From positions 1 to 21,713 of the forward strand of contig JABYQS010000462.1 in the NCBI GenBank assembly GCA_022592435.1: a stretch of DNA of 21,713 bases, in the 5' to 3' direction. Position numbers and translations under genes: made by a program. Shown here piece after piece: positions 19,417 through 21,713 of the stretch (positions within the stretch are counted from its first letter, which is position 1; the number at the start of each line of letters is the position of its first letter). Under the pieces are notes generated by a model, which saw only the letters and a program-made list of their open reading frames with translations, did not search any database and was not told the DNA's origin. This DNA is from Cerioporus squamosus (taxonomy: Eukaryota > Basidiomycota > Agaricomycetes > Polyporales > Polyporaceae).

Positions 19417-21713
19417 TCACCAATTGTTCAGCAATGTCTGGGCACACTCCTGCAGATGGCACAACAACCGGTCAGTAAACAGTCCAGAATGTAGCCAACA
19501 TCGAGGATAGCACGTACCTTCAACCGCCCCATGTTATGCGCCAGCGCAACGTTCACCATGGTTCGGAGCTTCCGCCGAATATCCGCGCGGTTCATCGTAA
19601 GTTGGAAGGCGCCCGAACACCCACAGTGCCGCGACACGTTGTCCGCGCGGACCTGCCCACACTCGTACACTTGAGGTCCTGCTGTGCGAACCGCCGCTCA
19701 TACTCAAACACGACGCGCATGAGCGCGAACTCGATCCCCGCGCGGTCGTACTCCCCACCGCACTTCGTGCAGAGCCACCGCGCGCCCGTGCTGGTCGTGT
19801 TGTGGGTGCCGGGGAGGAGGGCCGGGTCGCGGCAGAAGTCGAAGTCTTTCATGCCGTCGCAGTGGCGGCACGGGACGCTGGACAGCTTGAGCGGTTCGCA
19901 GGGGTTCTGGAACGCGGCTTCGGACGCGAACTCCCGCACCCCGACAAGCTCGAGGAGGTTCCGCTTGAGTAGGCCCACTTCCAGAGTGTGCTCTTTCGCA
20001 AGGGCGAACACTGCGCAGCTGAACTTGACGAACTCCAGCGCAGGGTTGGTCATGTGCGTATGCGAGCCGGGAAGGAGAGGAAACTCCCATTGGGCCAATG
20101 CAGCACGTCGTCGGTGAGGGCTTCGCGGTACCGGTCCTGAAGACCCCCGAGGACACGAAGCATCCGTCTTGTGAGCTTGCGCGTGACAAACTCGCGACAT
20201 GCGTCGATCTCCTCAGCCTTGGCTACGTCGCGAGGGGTTGCTTCGGGAGCTCCGCCGTTCTGCAGCGGTCGCAAGGGTACACGCGTGGCGCCTTGGCTCT
20301 CTGCGCTGTGCGGAAGAACTCCACAAGGAAGTACCGGACGACGGCGCGGAAGTCTGCTTGAATAGCTGGAGGAAGGAAGGATTGGATGTTCCAGCGCATC
20401 TCGATCGTGAGTTCCTCCGGCGGCTCGAGGGCAAGCGGGTCCTCGCAGACCACCGCACCATAGTTCGCCTCGTCCATGAAGAGCAGGAAGTCATAAAAGC
20501 GCTCAGTGTGGAGATAGACATGGAACAGCTCGTGCGAAGTGACTGCGGTGGTGATGTATGTCGCGTAGGCATGAGCAGTGCCAGGAGGTTTGGAGGTGAC
20601 AAGGAGGATCCGGCTGAGATCCGCGTAGACGACGTGAGAGCCCAGCCTCTTGAACTCGGCGAGCATTTGAATGAAGGTCTTCCGCATCAAGCCATGCACG
20701 AACCGATGGATACCGGTGTCATACATTCGACGCCGTCGAGCTGATCCACCGCCAGAAGTGATCCACAGCAATGGTCGCCGGGCTCTCGAAGCCACCTTGG
20801 ATCTTGTCGACCATCCACATCTTCACGAGCGACTTGAGGATGCCGAACGTTTCGGGGACACATTGGACTCGCCGAGCGTCAAGTCCTGCATAGAGTCTCC
20901 CTTTGAGATTCATCGAGAGTGCGCGAGGCATCAAACGCTGTAGCTCCACCGGCTTCCAACTCGTTGACAATGACCGAGTGGAGCACTGCGTCGACCGCAA
21001 GGTTACGCACGGTGATCTCGAGGCACACGTTCGAGTAGCAGCCAGGGGACATGAACTCGGTCTTCGCCAGCTCCTCCTGGGGTCGGTTGTCTTCTTCGAT
21101 GCCTCCAAGATCAGGACGTCGCCTGGTGACCACCACAGCACGATGTCCTGGCTCGTCAGCCGGCGAGCGAACTCGATGTCTGCGAGCAAGAGAGCCTGGT
21201 CACCCTCTACGTGGCCCACAGGAACATCGTAGTAATCGGCTAGTGCAATTGTTCGGTCGAGCCAAGGGCCGAGGGAGAGTAGCGGTTGACGAGCTTTTGG
21301 GCGACGCTCGTCTGCCATGGGAAGACGTCCAGCGAGTGGGGTGATCTCGCCTTAGACATTGACAGGACGGGAAACTTGGAGAGTTTTGGCGTGTGGAAGT
21401 CGAAGTAGCTCTGCTCCTTAGTAGAGGATAGCACAACGACGAAGGAGCGGTTCTCGACGAGGCCGAGCTCGCGAGAGATTGCCTTGAGAGCAGTTGCATC
21501 GTTGCCATGGTAGGTCGTATTGAAGGTGAGATCATCGGGGTAGGTATAAGACATGCTTGCGCCGACACTTTGCTCGTGCTTGTGCAGGAGGTCGGCATAC
21601 AGTTCAGTGAGACGGGGATTGGTTTGTCGTCGGGTAGCAGGTCGACGTGATGCTTCACAGTTTCACCGGGGATGAAAAGAGCGAAGACATGCACAGGAGC
21701 GGTGTTGGAACAG
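19417..21713 (-). CDS. POL2: DNA polymerase epsilon catalytic subunit, C-terminal part, eight frame breaks, runs off window
   Basis: This is the 3' part of the leading-strand replicative polymerase gene, covering the inactive C-terminal lobe and zinc-finger tail that dock the helicase and the B subunit. The last intron is 19450-19517 and the final exon (19417-19449) reads ECAQTLLNNW. Family segments in order: TFNTTYHGNDATALKAISRE, GPWLDRTIALADYYDVPVGH, FARRLTSQDIVLWWSPGD, FGILKSLVKMWMVDKIQGG, HRFVHGLMRKTFIQMLAEFK, SKPPGTAHAYATYITTAVTS, then the zinc module PCRHCDGMKDFDFCRD with WLCTKCGGEYDRAGIEF, and CGQVRADNVSRHCGCSGAF. These lie in different frames, with breaks near 21640, 21279, 21117, 20885-20935, 20726, 20227, 20087 and 19664. 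Six are explained by one missing C or G on the coding strand. Stops occur only downstream of a break. The gene is probably intact in the organism and poorly sequenced here, but a degenerate copy is not excluded. Confidence 0.88.

Noticed and set aside
19417..21713. Extra introns as an explanation for the POL2 frame changes
   Set aside because: At the break points the conserved text continues within 0-2 codons in another frame, leaving no space for an intron, and no GT-AG pair fits.
1..21713. tRNA genes, CRISPR arrays, transposons with terminal repeats
   Set aside because: I scanned for cloverleaf-like stretches, regularly spaced repeats and long inverted ends and found none that I could support by eye.

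Overview
The window looks like chromosomal DNA of a basidiomycete fungus, most likely an Agaricomycete. The coding regions are GC-rich and broken up by many short introns (mostly 49-70 nt, usually GT-AG). The genes are eukaryotic, and there is an F-box family array and a set of Ser/Thr-rich, mostly GPI-anchored wall proteins of a kind that is expanded in mushrooms. All exon structures here were worked out by eye from reading frame, splice sites and paralogue comparison.

Layout, left to right. (1) 1-4632, minus strand: three tandem F-box/leucine-rich-repeat-like paralogues. The left one runs off the window and carries one frame break, the middle one carries two, and only the right one (2962-4632) reads intact. 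(2) 4914-12964: four paralogous secreted proteins with a Kre9/Knh1-like N-terminal domain and Ser/Thr-rich tail, in the order minus, plus, plus, minus, sharing three intron positions and phases. Three end in a GPI signal; the fourth does not. A complete nine-exon geranylgeranyl diphosphate synthase gene (7840-9288, minus) sits in the middle. (3) 13393-15517, minus: a seven-exon gene for only the HyuB half of 5-oxoprolinase. (4) 15930-17505, plus: a UBR-box/PHD protein of the UBR7/Mlo2 family, divergent from HyuB. (5) 17965-18664, plus: a Lys/Ala/Pro-rich, HMGN-like nuclear protein with one frame break. (6) 19417 to beyond the right edge, minus: the C-terminal part of the DNA polymerase epsilon catalytic subunit (POL2), with excellent family similarity but eight frame breaks in 2.3 kb.

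The genes do not form one pathway. The F-box array and the wall-protein set are two local duplications; the diphosphate synthase, UBR7 and POL2 are housekeeping genes next to them. The points most worth checking are the wall-protein set with conserved introns, the free-standing HyuB, a GC-AG intron, a perfect 40-bp tandem duplication, and the cluster of frame breaks in POL2, which looks more like poor consensus sequence than gene decay. I found no tRNA, rRNA, CRISPR array or transposon.
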